This document shows positions 44,287-52,238 of a stretch of 64,000 bases of DNA, in pieces. Source of the DNA: Pseudescherichia sp031979925 (lineage in GTDB: Bacteria > Pseudomonadota > Gammaproteobacteria > Enterobacterales > Enterobacteriaceae). Each line of letters begins with the position of its first letter. Positions within the stretch are counted from its first letter, which is position 1. Below the pieces are notes generated by a model. That model worked only from the letters and a program-made list of their open reading frames with translations, searched no databases and was not told the origin of the DNA. The position numbers and the translations under genes are program-made. The stretch is from assembly GCF_031979925.1 (NCBI RefSeq), contig NZ_DALZFB010000001.1:310001-374000 (forward strand), given 5' to 3'.

Positions 44287-45678
44287 ATGAACGAGTTACC
44301 TAAGAACAATATCGACGAGTTCAAAACGCACTTCCATGGGAAAGTGATCCTCCCTGATGAAGCAGGCTATGACGAGGTGCGTCAGATTTGGAACGCCATG
44401 ATCGACCGCAGGCCCGCACTGATCGCCCGCTGCATGTCGGCTGAAGATGTCGTCCAGGCTATCGAGTTTGGCCGTACGCAGGATCTTCTCATATCTATCC
44501 GCGGGGGTGGGCATAACATTGCCGGTAATGCCGTGTGCGACGACGGTCTGATGATCGACCTCTCACTGATGAAGGAAGTGATAGTAGACCTGAATACCCA
44601 CCGAGCCAGCGTCGAGCCAGGGTGCACGCTCAACGATTTCGATGAGGCAGCCCAGGTCCACGGTCTTGCCACGCCGCTGGGGATCAACTCGACCACGGGG
44701 GTGGCTGGCCTGACGCTCGGCGGTGGCTTCGGCTGGCTGAGTCGAAAGTACGGTATGACCATAGACAACCTGCTCTCCGTTGAGGTTGTCACGGCAGACG
44801 GTCGCCAGCTGCACGCCAGCGAAACAGAAAATGCGGATCTTTTTTGGGGGCTGCGGGGTGGGGGGGGCAACTTCGGGGTGGTGACGCGCTTCGAGTTCCA
44901 GCTCCATCCCGTCGGACCGGACGTGTTGAGCGGTCTTATCGTTTTTCCGTTTGCTGAGGCAAAACAGGTCATCTCACAGTTTGCCCGGTTCACCGAGACG
45001 ATGCCGGATGAGCTTAATGTCTGGATGGTCACGCGCAAAGCCCCTCCGCTACCTTTCTTGCCCGAGGACGTACACGGGAAAGAGATGGTTGCGCTGGCGC
45101 TGTGCTATGCGGGCGATCCTGAAGAGGGCGAGAGGCTGATCGAGCCGCTGCGCGGGTTTGGCACGGTGCTCGGCGAACACATCGGCGTGCAGCCCTATGT
45201 CGCCTGGCAGCAGGCCTTCGATCCGCTGCTAGTAAAAGGGGCGCGCAACTACTGGAAGTCGCACAACTTCTCGCAGCTCAGTGACGGCGTTATCGATGCG
45301 ATCATCGAATTCGCGGCCAGGCTGCCGTCACCTCATTGTGAAATATTTATCGGGACGATTGGCGGCCAGACGGCCAGCGTAGCGCCTGAAGCCATGGCCT
45401 ACTCAAACCGGGATGCCAACTACGTAATGAATGTTCACGGTCGCTGGGATACCGCTGCCGAGGATGAGCGCTGCATCACCTGGGCGCGAGAGTTTTTTGC
45501 TAGATCACAACCCTTTGCCAGCAGCGGGGCATACATTAACTTCCTCACACATGATGAGACCGACCGCATCGCCTTCGCCTACGGTGCGACCTGGAATCGA
45601 CTGGTGGAGCTGAAGAATAAGTACGACCCGACAAACCTCTTCCGGATGAATCAGAACATTAAGCCGGTACAGGGTTAA
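44287..45678 (+). CDS. FAD-binding BBE-type oxidoreductase
   Basis: A 463-residue flavoprotein of the PCMH/BBE (berberine-bridge-like) family. The N-terminal FAD domain has ISIRGGGHNIAGNAV, whose His is the usual 8-alpha-histidyl FAD attachment site, then LTLGGGFGWLSRKYGMTIDNLL and LFWGLRGGGGNFG. The second (6-S-cysteinyl) anchor of bicovalent members is missing: the corresponding tract is GINSTTGVAG with no Cys. The C-terminal BBE motif is YDPTNLFRMNQNI. No signal peptide, so it is cytoplasmic. Substrate unknown. Its stop overlaps the end of the convergent B3/4 gene by four bases. Confidence 0.85.
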   Translation: MNELPKNNIDEFKTHFHGKVILPDEAGYDEVRQIWNAMIDRRPALIARCMSAEDVVQAIEFGRTQDLLISIRGGGHNIAGNAVCDDGLMIDLSLMKEVIVDLNTHRASVEPGCTLNDFDEAAQVHGLATPLGINSTTGVAGLTLGGGFGWLSRKYGMTIDNLLSVEVVTADGRQLHASETENADLFWGLRGGGGNFGVVTRFEFQLHPVGPDVLSGLIVFPFAEAKQVISQFARFTETMPDELNVWMVTRKAPPLPFLPEDVHGKEMVALALCYAGDPEEGERLIEPLRGFGTVLGEHIGVQPYVAWQQAFDPLLVKGARNYWKSHNFSQLSDGVIDAIIEFAARLPSPHCEIFIGTIGGQTASVAPEAMAYSNRDANYVMNVHGRWDTAAEDERCITWAREFFARSQPFASSGAYINFLTHDETDRIAFAYGATWNRLVELKNKYDPTNLFRMNQNIKPVQG

Positions 45679-46361
45679 ACACTAACCAGCGTGGTCTCAA
45701 ACGCCAGACCAGGCATCATCTGCGTAAGGCCGTCGGTAAGCATTTTGCCGGCGGCGTGCAGTTCATCAAGGGGCATCTCCGGCAGGCTTTCCAGAATAAA
45801 CCACATCTCTTTATCGGACACACTCAGACGTGTGCGAACGCCCTGACGCCAGTTCCAGCGGCGACAGGTTACGCCAATATCGTCACGCCAGATCACCTCC
45901 CCCGGCTCGGGCGACTCGACGGTGGGCTGCCCCTCTTTCATGGCATCGAACGCTTCCGTCCCCTCAGCAATGACCAAACGTGGTAAGCCGCGGTAGGCAG
46001 CGAAATTTTCTCCGCCCACCGGTACGGCATAGCGCAGGCTGACCGCGTTATAGAGATCGACGACTGGATCCAACGCCGCCATCGTGCCGTCCCGCAGCAC
46101 CCGCTTACGCAGTGCTTCAGCAGAGCAGGGGGTACGCTTGGGCTTAGCACCAAACGCTTTAAACACGTCGCACCAGGCGTTCAGATGGCTTTCGGCCCAG
46201 GCGGGTTGACCGTCAAGTACCGCCTGACAGGCCTCTTTCAGCGCCAGCTCTCCAACCTGCAGATCACACAGCGGAGCGGCTTTGACATAGATACTCAGCG
46301 CACGAAACCCTGGAGCGATACGTGCCAGCTCCGGGCTAATTGACGGTAACATAGAAGACAT
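45675..46361 (-). CDS. B3/B4 tRNA-binding-domain protein
   Basis: A 228-residue stand-alone B3/4 domain protein (COG3382), related to the editing domain of phenylalanyl-tRNA synthetase beta subunit. Landmarks: DLYNAVSLRYAVPVGGENFAAYRG and VIWRDDIGVTCRRWNWRQG. Such proteins may hydrolyse mischarged aminoacyl-tRNA or act on a free amino-acid-like substrate; not proven. ATG 46361 (MSSMLPS) follows ACAGGA at seven bases; the longer frame would overlap the opposing promoter. An XRE-cupin regulator gene is divergent 43 bases away, which suggests joint control. Confidence 0.82.
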   Translation of the reverse strand: MSSMLPSISPELARIAPGFRALSIYVKAAPLCDLQVGELALKEACQAVLDGQPAWAESHLNAWCDVFKAFGAKPKRTPCSAEALRKRVLRDGTMAALDPVVDLYNAVSLRYAVPVGGENFAAYRGLPRLVIAEGTEAFDAMKEGQPTVESPEPGEVIWRDDIGVTCRRWNWRQGVRTRLSVSDKEMWFILESLPEMPLDELHAAGKMLTDGLTQMMPGLAFETTLVSV

Positions 46362-46404
46362 CGCATAATCCTGTAATGACTGTTTTATTCTATGATATCG
46401 ACCG

Positions 46405-47007
46405 ATGACCAAAAAAGTCAATATAACGACCGCCAGCGGAGCCGACGTAAGCGCTATCAATGATGCGGTTTCCCAGCGCATCAAACTCTATCGCAGCCAA
46501 AAGAAGCTCTCACTCGATGAGCTTTCCCGCCGCTCCGGCGTCAGCAAGGGGATGCTGGTGGATATTGAAGGCTGTAGGGCTAATCCCAGCATTGCATTGC
46601 TGTGCAAAATCGCTGCTGCAATGAACGTCTCCGTAGCTGACGTCGTGAACGTTGCCAGCGAACCGACGGTTCATCTTATCGACCGGGATGAGATCCCCGT
46701 GCTATGGCAGGGCGAAAAAGGCGGAAGTGCGAAATTGATGGCCGGTACCAGCGGGCCGGATATGCTGGAGCTTTGGCAGTGGGTAATGCATCCTGGCGAA
46801 GCGTTTGCCTCATCCGGCCATCCGGCTGACACCTGTGAGCTGCTGTTTGTTAACCGGGGCCAGCTAACGCTCCGGGTCGATGGGCGTGATTACGTCATTA
46901 ACGAAGGCTGCTCGGCGGTGGCCAGAACCGATATGCCCCATGCCTATATGAATGAAACCAGCGACGCGCTCGAATTTACCATGACGGTGTATGAGAAGAG
47001 CCGCTGA
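46405..47007 (+). CDS. XRE-family regulator with C-terminal cupin
   Basis: A 200-residue regulator with an N-terminal XRE HTH (RIKLYRSQKKLSLDELSRRSGVSKGMLVDIE, then NPSIALLCKIAAAMNVSVADV) and a C-terminal cupin (GEAFASSGHPADTCELLFVNRGQLTLRVDGRDYVI). The cupin likely binds a small amino-acid-like ligand. It overlaps no neighbour; the start is 43 bases from the B3/4 gene, which is read in the opposite direction. It probably regulates the B3/4 gene and itself. Confidence 0.88.
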   Translation: MTKKVNITTASGADVSAINDAVSQRIKLYRSQKKLSLDELSRRSGVSKGMLVDIEGCRANPSIALLCKIAAAMNVSVADVVNVASEPTVHLIDRDEIPVLWQGEKGGSAKLMAGTSGPDMLELWQWVMHPGEAFASSGHPADTCELLFVNRGQLTLRVDGRDYVINEGCSAVARTDMPHAYMNETSDALEFTMTVYEKSR

Positions 47008-47029
47008 TTGGCGTGCATGTCCGTAGGTT

Positions 47030-47923
47030 CTATTCCAGCTCAAGAGACGTAATGACAGCGGCGATTTCCGCGGTGTGCTCTGCTGAAAGCGGCAGCAGCG
47101 GGCGCGGAAGGCAATCGCCGCTGGTCAAACCCAGCACGCCTGCGGCGGCGGCGATAACGCGAATGCTGCCGCCATGCTTACGAAATAGCTGCCACAGCGG
47201 GGCAAGACGCTCGGTCAGTTGGGTGACCTGCTGGCGATCGCCGCGTGCAGTGGCCTCGGTAATCTCTTTTGCCACACGAGGGAAAAGCCCCCCGCATACC
47301 GAATACCACGCCTCACAGCCAGCATTCAGCCCAACCCCCGCAAACGCATCGCCGCTAATACCAAGGGTTGTTTTTGCCGGCAGTCGCTCTCTGATCTGCG
47401 CGACCCGGGCCGCAGCTTTCTCAGGCTCCTCAGGCAGGCCGGGGATCTTGATAGAACTCACCCCAGGCAGCTCCGCGATACGCGCATACAGCGCGTCGGA
47501 AAACGTAAAGTGTGTAGTGCCGGGATTATCGTACACACATACAGGCAGGGAGGTGTGGCGCGTAACGGTGTCAAACAGCGCAAATACTTCATCTTCCCGC
47601 AGTTGCTGGTACGAGAGGGCTGGCAGCAGCAGGGCGCTGACACCTGCCATTTGTGCATCATCGATCAGATGCAGTACCTGTTCCGTAGCCATCGCTCCCA
47701 CGCAGACCATCACCGGAATGTTATTGGCGTGTTCTACGGCCAGGGTAGCAATGTATTTTCTCTGCTCCCGGGTCAGGTAGGCATAGCTTCCGGTAGAGCC
47801 TAACACGCCGATAGAGTCGGCTTCGGCTGCGACGATCCGTTGCACAATTTTGCTAAATCCCTTTTCATCGAAACCTGACGCTGTAATGGGCGTGAGGGGA
47901 AACGCGCTAAGTCCGCTGAACAT
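47030..47923 (-). CDS. Dihydrodipicolinate synthase/N-acetylneuraminate lyase-family aldolase
   Basis: A 297-residue class I aldolase of the DHDPS/NAL superfamily. The Schiff-base Lys is in VSSIKIPGLP (about residue 163) and the catalytic Tyr in VYDNPGTTHFT; the GSTGSYAYLT loop near residue 42 replaces the GTTGE of true DapA. It probably makes or cleaves a pyruvate-derived 2-keto acid; it is not likely to be the lysine-pathway enzyme because it sits in a catabolic-looking cluster. It follows the DeoR gene by 63 bases on the same strand, with an MFS gene divergent. Confidence 0.86.
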   Translation of the reverse strand: MFSGLSAFPLTPITASGFDEKGFSKIVQRIVAAEADSIGVLGSTGSYAYLTREQRKYIATLAVEHANNIPVMVCVGAMATEQVLHLIDDAQMAGVSALLLPALSYQQLREDEVFALFDTVTRHTSLPVCVYDNPGTTHFTFSDALYARIAELPGVSSIKIPGLPEEPEKAAARVAQIRERLPAKTTLGISGDAFAGVGLNAGCEAWYSVCGGLFPRVAKEITEATARGDRQQVTQLTERLAPLWQLFRKHGGSIRVIAAAAGVLGLTSGDCLPRPLLPLSAEHTAEIAAVITSLELE

Positions 47924-47986
47924 GACACACTCCAGTCAATTGAAGAATAAAAAGAGACAGGTATTTGCCGGCATGGTGGCAAATTA

Positions 47987-48757
47987 TTACACCGTATAGA
48001 TTCGGATATCGTGCCCGCGAAAGGCATCGGCATAGGCTTTGCTGATATTCTCCTCGACGACCATGATGTCGATCTCACTACAGGCGGCCACCACGTAGCG
48101 GGCTACGGCGGGGATCTTATTGGCAGTGAGCGCGACGATGGTCTCATTACACTGGGCGATCACCGCTTTTTTAAATTCGCAGTCAGCGTAGTCGAAACCC
48201 GTCAGGCCCGACTCCGGAGCCATTGCACAGCCGCCGATAAATCCCTGGTCAAAGAGCATGCCCCGGATCTGGGTAATAGCTGGCATTCCTACGCAGCCGC
48301 CCGAGGCGCGCTGGACCTGGCCGCCAAGAATAATCACCTCATACAGCGGCTTTTTCAGCAGCGCCGCCGCAATCTCCGGTGAGTTGGTGACGACAGTGAG
48401 GGCCAGCTCGGCGGGGAGCGCCTCCGCCATCGCCAGATTAGTCGTTCCGGTATCAATAAAAATAGAGCTGCCGGACTTCACCAGCCGGGCGCAGCGCTGC
48501 GCGATTTTGCTCTTTTTAGCCTGGTTTTTCTCTTTCCGCAGGCTATAGTCCCCGGATTCAGGCAGCATCATGATGGCCCCGCCGTAAACCTTTTTACAGA
48601 TCCCCTCATTGCTAAGCTCATGTAAATCACGGCGAATAGTATGTTCTGACACCCCCAGGCGGACGGCCAGCTCGCTACAGAGTACGCGGCCATTCTCCTC
48701 AAGGATCTGTCTAATGAGCGCTTGTCGCTGCTCGGGTAAAGCTGCATAATCGAGCAT
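47987..48757 (-). CDS. DeoR-family regulator
   Basis: A 256-residue DeoR protein. The HTH is in EQRQALIRQILEENGRVLCSELAVRLGVSEHTIRRDLHELSNEG; the DeoRC effector domain shows IFIDTGTTNLAMAEALP and GLTGFDYADCEFKKAVIAQC. ATG 48757 follows CAGGAGTTACC; the longer frame is unsupported. It is cotranscribed with the aldolase and divergent from the MFS gene, so it probably represses both on the basis of a sugar-acid phosphate or similar intermediate. Confidence 0.88.
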   Translation of the reverse strand: MLDYAALPEQRQALIRQILEENGRVLCSELAVRLGVSEHTIRRDLHELSNEGICKKVYGGAIMMLPESGDYSLRKEKNQAKKSKIAQRCARLVKSGSSIFIDTGTTNLAMAEALPAELALTVVTNSPEIAAALLKKPLYEVIILGGQVQRASGGCVGMPAITQIRGMLFDQGFIGGCAMAPESGLTGFDYADCEFKKAVIAQCNETIVALTANKIPAVARYVVAACSEIDIMVVEENISKAYADAFRGHDIRIYTV

Positions 48758-48858
48758 GGTAACTCCTGAATAATTTTGCATCGAGCAACACAGAGCATAA
48801 TCGTGCATTACAATTGTCTCGTCAAACGAATCTGCCCCTTACCTAAAAGAGATCCTGC

Positions 48859-49995
48859 ATGAATGAGAAGCTAGCGACCCGAATCATTTTCTTTGTTGCC
48901 GGGCTGGCAACCGCCGCATGGGCGGTGATGGTGCCCTTCGCCAAACTGCATACCGGGGCCAACGATGCCCTGCTTGGCATCCTGCTGCTCTGTCTGGGGG
49001 GCGGGGCGATTATCTCCATGCCCCTGGCCGGGCCGCTCTCGTCCCGCTTTGGCTGCCGGAAAATCATTGGCTGCGCCGTAGCGATCGTTATTCTGTCGAT
49101 GCCTTTTCTGACGCTGGCTGAAAGCCCGTTAAGCCTGGGGCTGCTGCTGCTGATCTTCGGTACCGGGATAGGCATGACTGACTGCGCCATGAATATCCAG
49201 GCGATTCTGGTGGAGAAAAACGAGAACGTGCCGCTGATGTCCGGCTTTCATGGGATGTACAGCGTCGGCGGCATTGCCGGAGCAGGGATTATGACCGGCC
49301 TGCTTAGCATGGGCCTCTCTATTCTGAGCGCCACGCTGTTAATTGTGCTGCTAGTCGCGCTGCTGGTCGCAGTCAGCTTTCGCCATTTTCTGCCCTATGC
49401 TAACCCGGCTGAAGGCCCGGCCTTCGCTATTCCTAAAGGGGAGGTACTGCTCCTTGGGGTGATCTGCTTTATTGTCTTCCTGGCCGAGGGAACGGTTCTC
49501 GACTGGAGCGCGGTCTATCTTGTAGAGGTCAGAAACGTAGCGGATTCGCTGGGCGGGCTGGGCTTTACCTGTTTTGCCGTGGCGATGACCGCCGGACGTC
49601 TCAGCGGGGATGCGATCATTGCCCGCGTTGGTCAGTTGCGCGTGGTAGTCTGCGGAGCGATCATGGCTTTCGCTGGCTTCTGCCTGATTTTTACCGCCGC
49701 TTCCCTCGCTCTGCTGCTGGTGGGCTACCTGCTTATTGGTGCCGGTTGCGCCAACATTGTCCCGGTCATGTTTAGCCAGATTGGTAAGCAAACGAGCATG
49801 CCGCAGATGGTCGCCGTACCCGCCGTCACTACGCTGGGGTATATCGGCGTGCTGGCCGGTCCAGCGATGATTGGCTTTATCGCTCATCACAGCTCGTTAC
49901 CCCACGCCTTTATGTTTGTCGCCGCGCTGATGGTTGTGGTACTGCTGCTCAGCGTTGCACTCAACAAAACGATGAAGCTGCGGGAAGAGATGTAA
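48859..49995 (+). CDS. MFS transporter of the aldolase cluster
   Basis: A 378-residue transporter with about 12 membrane segments; the N-terminal helix is IIFFVAGLATAAWAVMVPFAKLHTG, and GTGIGMTDCAMNIQAILVEK is characteristic of the YbjJ/FucP-like branch. It probably imports the compound degraded by the adjacent aldolase. Divergent from deoR with a 101-base gap. A long nested stem-loop follows the stop. Confidence 0.85.
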   Translation: MNEKLATRIIFFVAGLATAAWAVMVPFAKLHTGANDALLGILLLCLGGGAIISMPLAGPLSSRFGCRKIIGCAVAIVILSMPFLTLAESPLSLGLLLLIFGTGIGMTDCAMNIQAILVEKNENVPLMSGFHGMYSVGGIAGAGIMTGLLSMGLSILSATLLIVLLVALLVAVSFRHFLPYANPAEGPAFAIPKGEVLLLGVICFIVFLAEGTVLDWSAVYLVEVRNVADSLGGLGFTCFAVAMTAGRLSGDAIIARVGQLRVVVCGAIMAFAGFCLIFTAASLALLLVGYLLIGAGCANIVPVMFSQIGKQTSMPQMVAVPAVTTLGYIGVLAGPAMIGFIAHHSSLPHAFMFVAALMVVVLLLSVALNKTMKLREEM

Positions 49996-50003
49996 TATGC
50001 CAT

Positions 50004-50047
50004 AGGGACGGGTGTTATCTATGAGTCCAGCTCATAAGCCCGTCCCT
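50004..50047 (+). terminator. Nested stem-loop after the MFS gene
   Basis: AGGGACGGG (50004-50012) pairs with CCCGTCCCT (50039-50047); inside it ATGAG (50021-50025) pairs with CTCAT (50031-50035). The tract after it is only weakly T-rich. It may be a terminator or an RNA stabiliser. Confidence 0.55.
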
Positions 50048-50124
50048 GGTTTCCCCTCTAATCGCAGGCAGGGTGCCTCGCTATACTCTCAACCTTAATC
50101 ACGTTGACAGCTAGCGGAGTAACC

Positions 50125-50532
50125 ATGAACGAGACATTTGACGGCAATAGCGTCTTTCCGCGCGGAGAGAAGAACGAGGCCTACGCCCAGTATTTCACCG
50201 GGACCAGCTACCTCACCATGCTCTCCACTGAGGGGGTAAATATTGGCAACGTGGCGTTTGAGCCAGGCTGCCGCAACAACTGGCATATCCACCACCAGGG
50301 TGGACAGATCCTGCTGGTAACTGGCGGCAGGGGCTGGTATCAGGCATGGAACCAGCCTGCACGCGAGCTCAAGACCGGCGACGTTGTGCATATTCCCGCA
50401 GGCGTAAAGCACTGGCACGGCGCGGCGCACGACAGCTGGTTCGCGCACATTGCCGTAGAGATCCCTGCCGAGGGGGCATCTAACGAATGGCTGGAGCCGG
50501 TCAGCGACGAGGCGTACAGCCAGCTCCCCTGA
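50125..50532 (+). CDS. Small cupin-domain protein
   Basis: A 135-residue single-domain cupin. Metal ligands are in NWHIHHQGGQILLV (His-x-His and Gln) and the second His in IPAGVKHWHGAAHDSW. The arrangement matches the cupins annotated as carboxymuconolactone-decarboxylase-associated or as bacterial Mn-dependent hydroxynitrile-lyase relatives; the reaction here is unknown. It lacks the CMD domain that is often fused. ATG 50125 follows GGAGTAACC. A terminator lies after it, inside the end of dgcM. Confidence 0.82.
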   Translation: MNETFDGNSVFPRGEKNEAYAQYFTGTSYLTMLSTEGVNIGNVAFEPGCRNNWHIHHQGGQILLVTGGRGWYQAWNQPARELKTGDVVHIPAGVKHWHGAAHDSWFAHIAVEIPAEGASNEWLEPVSDEAYSQLP

Positions 50533-50563
50533 AAAAAGCCGTCTATTAAAGCCCCATAAACGA

Positions 50564-51775
50564 TCAGGCCGCAAACACGCTGTTGCGGCCTCTGTTTTTT
50601 GCCTGATATAACGCCTCATCAACGCGCTTAAACAGCGAATCCAGGCTCTCCTCGGCCAGATACTGTGCGACGCCAACGCTGACGGTAAGTGGAGGGATAT
50701 CTGGTATCGCCATCTTCTCTACCTCGGCACGGAGATCCTCTGCTGCTGTCAGCGCTGCCGCCAGGGCAGTGTCGGGGAGCAGCAGCAAAAACTCATCTCC
50801 ATCCCAGCGAAAGACGATGTGTTGACTCCAGTCACTGAGCGCTTGCGCAAGATAGATTAACACCTCGTCGCCTTTTCTGTGCCCGTAGCGCTGGTTGATA
50901 TGCCTAAAACGATCGATATTCACCAGCAGGAGACTGAAATCATTGGCCGCTGGAAGCTGCTTCTCAAGCTGCTGTACCGCCTCGCGGCGATTGAGTAACC
51001 GGGTTAACGGATCCCGGCGTTCGGCACTCTCCAGCGCCTGCTCAAGATCTCTCTGTTCACTCATATCCTGGACGACACAGAGTATCAGCCGTTCGCCATA
51101 AATTTCGACGGGACCGACAGCAACCTGTACGTCACGAGTCGAGCCATCGGCAAGACGGTGGGTAAAAGAGAGGGGTTTATGCGCTCCGGGCAGGTGAGCA
51201 ATTTCCCCAACGATCGGTAGCACATTCCGACCGAGCGTATTGATCTGCCATATGTGCATAGTGCAGAGCGTTTCATAGGTGTAGCCATAAAAGCGTAGCG
51301 CTGCGAGGTTGGCATCAACAATCTGTCCTTCCCGGGCAGGATCGACCAGCACAATAGGTACAGACGTGGTGTAAAAGAACCGGGCGTAAAACCCATTTTT
51401 TCGTGGTCGGTAGGCGGCTGAACGGCTCGCCTTTAATCCAGTGTTTCCGCGCGGCGTCAGACCCTCAAAAACGATAACTTCGCCCCGATCTTCAAGCTCT
51501 ACCGCTGAGAGCTTACAGCTTAGCGTGCGGGTTCCGTCGTCAGAGGGGAGAGACCAGACCTCAATGATATCGTCCCGGTTTTTCAGGCTGGCGGCATAGC
51601 CCGTGAGACGTCGATGCGCCACGGCAGAAAACTCGCCGCTGCGCATAGACGCCAGCGTCCCGTCTTTCGATAAAGACTGGGCCTGCTGATTAGCAAAAAT
51701 GAGCTCTTCGCTTTCCGGTGCAACAATCCATATGGGGGTCGCTAACATATTCAGAGAATCAAGATGACATGCCAC
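50564..51775 (-). CDS. dgcM: Diguanylate cyclase homologue DgcM with altered signature
   Basis: A 403-residue protein that matches E. coli DgcM (YdaM, 410) along its length: LNMLATPIWIVAP, GLKASRSAAY, NGFYARFFYTTSVP, EGQIVDANLAALRFYGY (PAS) and LADGSTRDVQ. In E. coli DgcM makes c-di-GMP and binds MlrA and PdeR to switch on csgD. The catalytic signature at residues 325-329 is DGDEF, where E. coli has GGEEF, and no RxxD inhibitory site precedes it. GTG 51775 is preferred (AGGA at eight bases and homology); TTG 51817 is the longer option. It lies near zntB as in E. coli. Confidence 0.9.
   Translation of the reverse strand: MACHLDSLNMLATPIWIVAPESEELIFANQQAQSLSKDGTLASMRSGEFSAVAHRRLTGYAASLKNRDDIIEVWSLPSDDGTRTLSCKLSAVELEDRGEVIVFEGLTPRGNTGLKASRSAAYRPRKNGFYARFFYTTSVPIVLVDPAREGQIVDANLAALRFYGYTYETLCTMHIWQINTLGRNVLPIVGEIAHLPGAHKPLSFTHRLADGSTRDVQVAVGPVEIYGERLILCVVQDMSEQRDLEQALESAERRDPLTRLLNRREAVQQLEKQLPAANDFSLLLVNIDRFRHINQRYGHRKGDEVLIYLAQALSDWSQHIVFRWDGDEFLLLLPDTALAAALTAAEDLRAEVEKMAIPDIPPLTVSVGVAQYLAEESLDSLFKRVDEALYQAKNRGRNSVFAA
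50566..50600 (+). terminator. Terminator of the cupin gene, inside the dgcM 3' end
   Basis: AGGCCGCAA (50566-50574) pairs with TTGCGGCCT (50583-50591), followed by CTG and six T residues on the plus strand. The stem overlaps the last nine codons of the opposing dgcM. Confidence 0.8.
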
Positions 51776-52238
51776 TGTATGTTTCCTGTTTTTATTTTTG
51801 CTGTGTGTATGACTCAACGTAACTTTTCCTGTTTACCATTCTGCCGATAAATAAAATATTAAAAAGTCATTTTTTCAACGAGTTGTCTTGCCCCCCTGGA
51901 ATTGTGCTAATTTTCACCACCTGTCACCCTTATATATATTCATAGCTCAAATCATTTAAGTGTGGCTTAACTCTATTTTAAATAAGTGATTTCTGCTTAT
52001 TATTAAGAAATCTTAAGGTTTCTCTGTATGATATATCTTGCTAAAAATAAAGTGAGATAACGCGCTATTTTGCCTCCTTAATCTAAATCTCAGGTGATTC
52101 AGGGTTGATTGTTCTGACATCCTGCAAATTGATATTACTTAACGGCAAACATGATATGAATAAAAAATAGAGATGAAAAAGCCATTTCCAGATGTTATAA
52201 AACTGATATCAATTACTGATGTACAACAGGGTTGTTTT
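51776..52238. other. AT-rich dgcM-chemoreceptor intergenic region
   Basis: About 460 AT-rich bases separating divergent genes. The dgcM ribosome site (AGGAAA) is at its left edge. The rest must hold both promoters; the low GC makes many -10-like boxes and none can be singled out. No supported reading frame, hairpin terminator or known small RNA was recognised. Confidence 0.5.

Noticed and set aside
47013..47780. 255-codon plus-strand frame opposite the aldolase gene
   Set aside because: It is rich in Ser/Arg/Pro from the reverse of a GC-biased coding frame and has no domain; the minus-strand aldolase is clear.
51843..51850. GCCGATAA, identical to the flagellar sigma-28 -10 element, upstream of the chemoreceptor
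   Set aside because: No TAAA-type -35 at the required distance, and it lies about 390 bases from the gene start and only about 70 bases upstream of dgcM, on the opposite strand to that gene.
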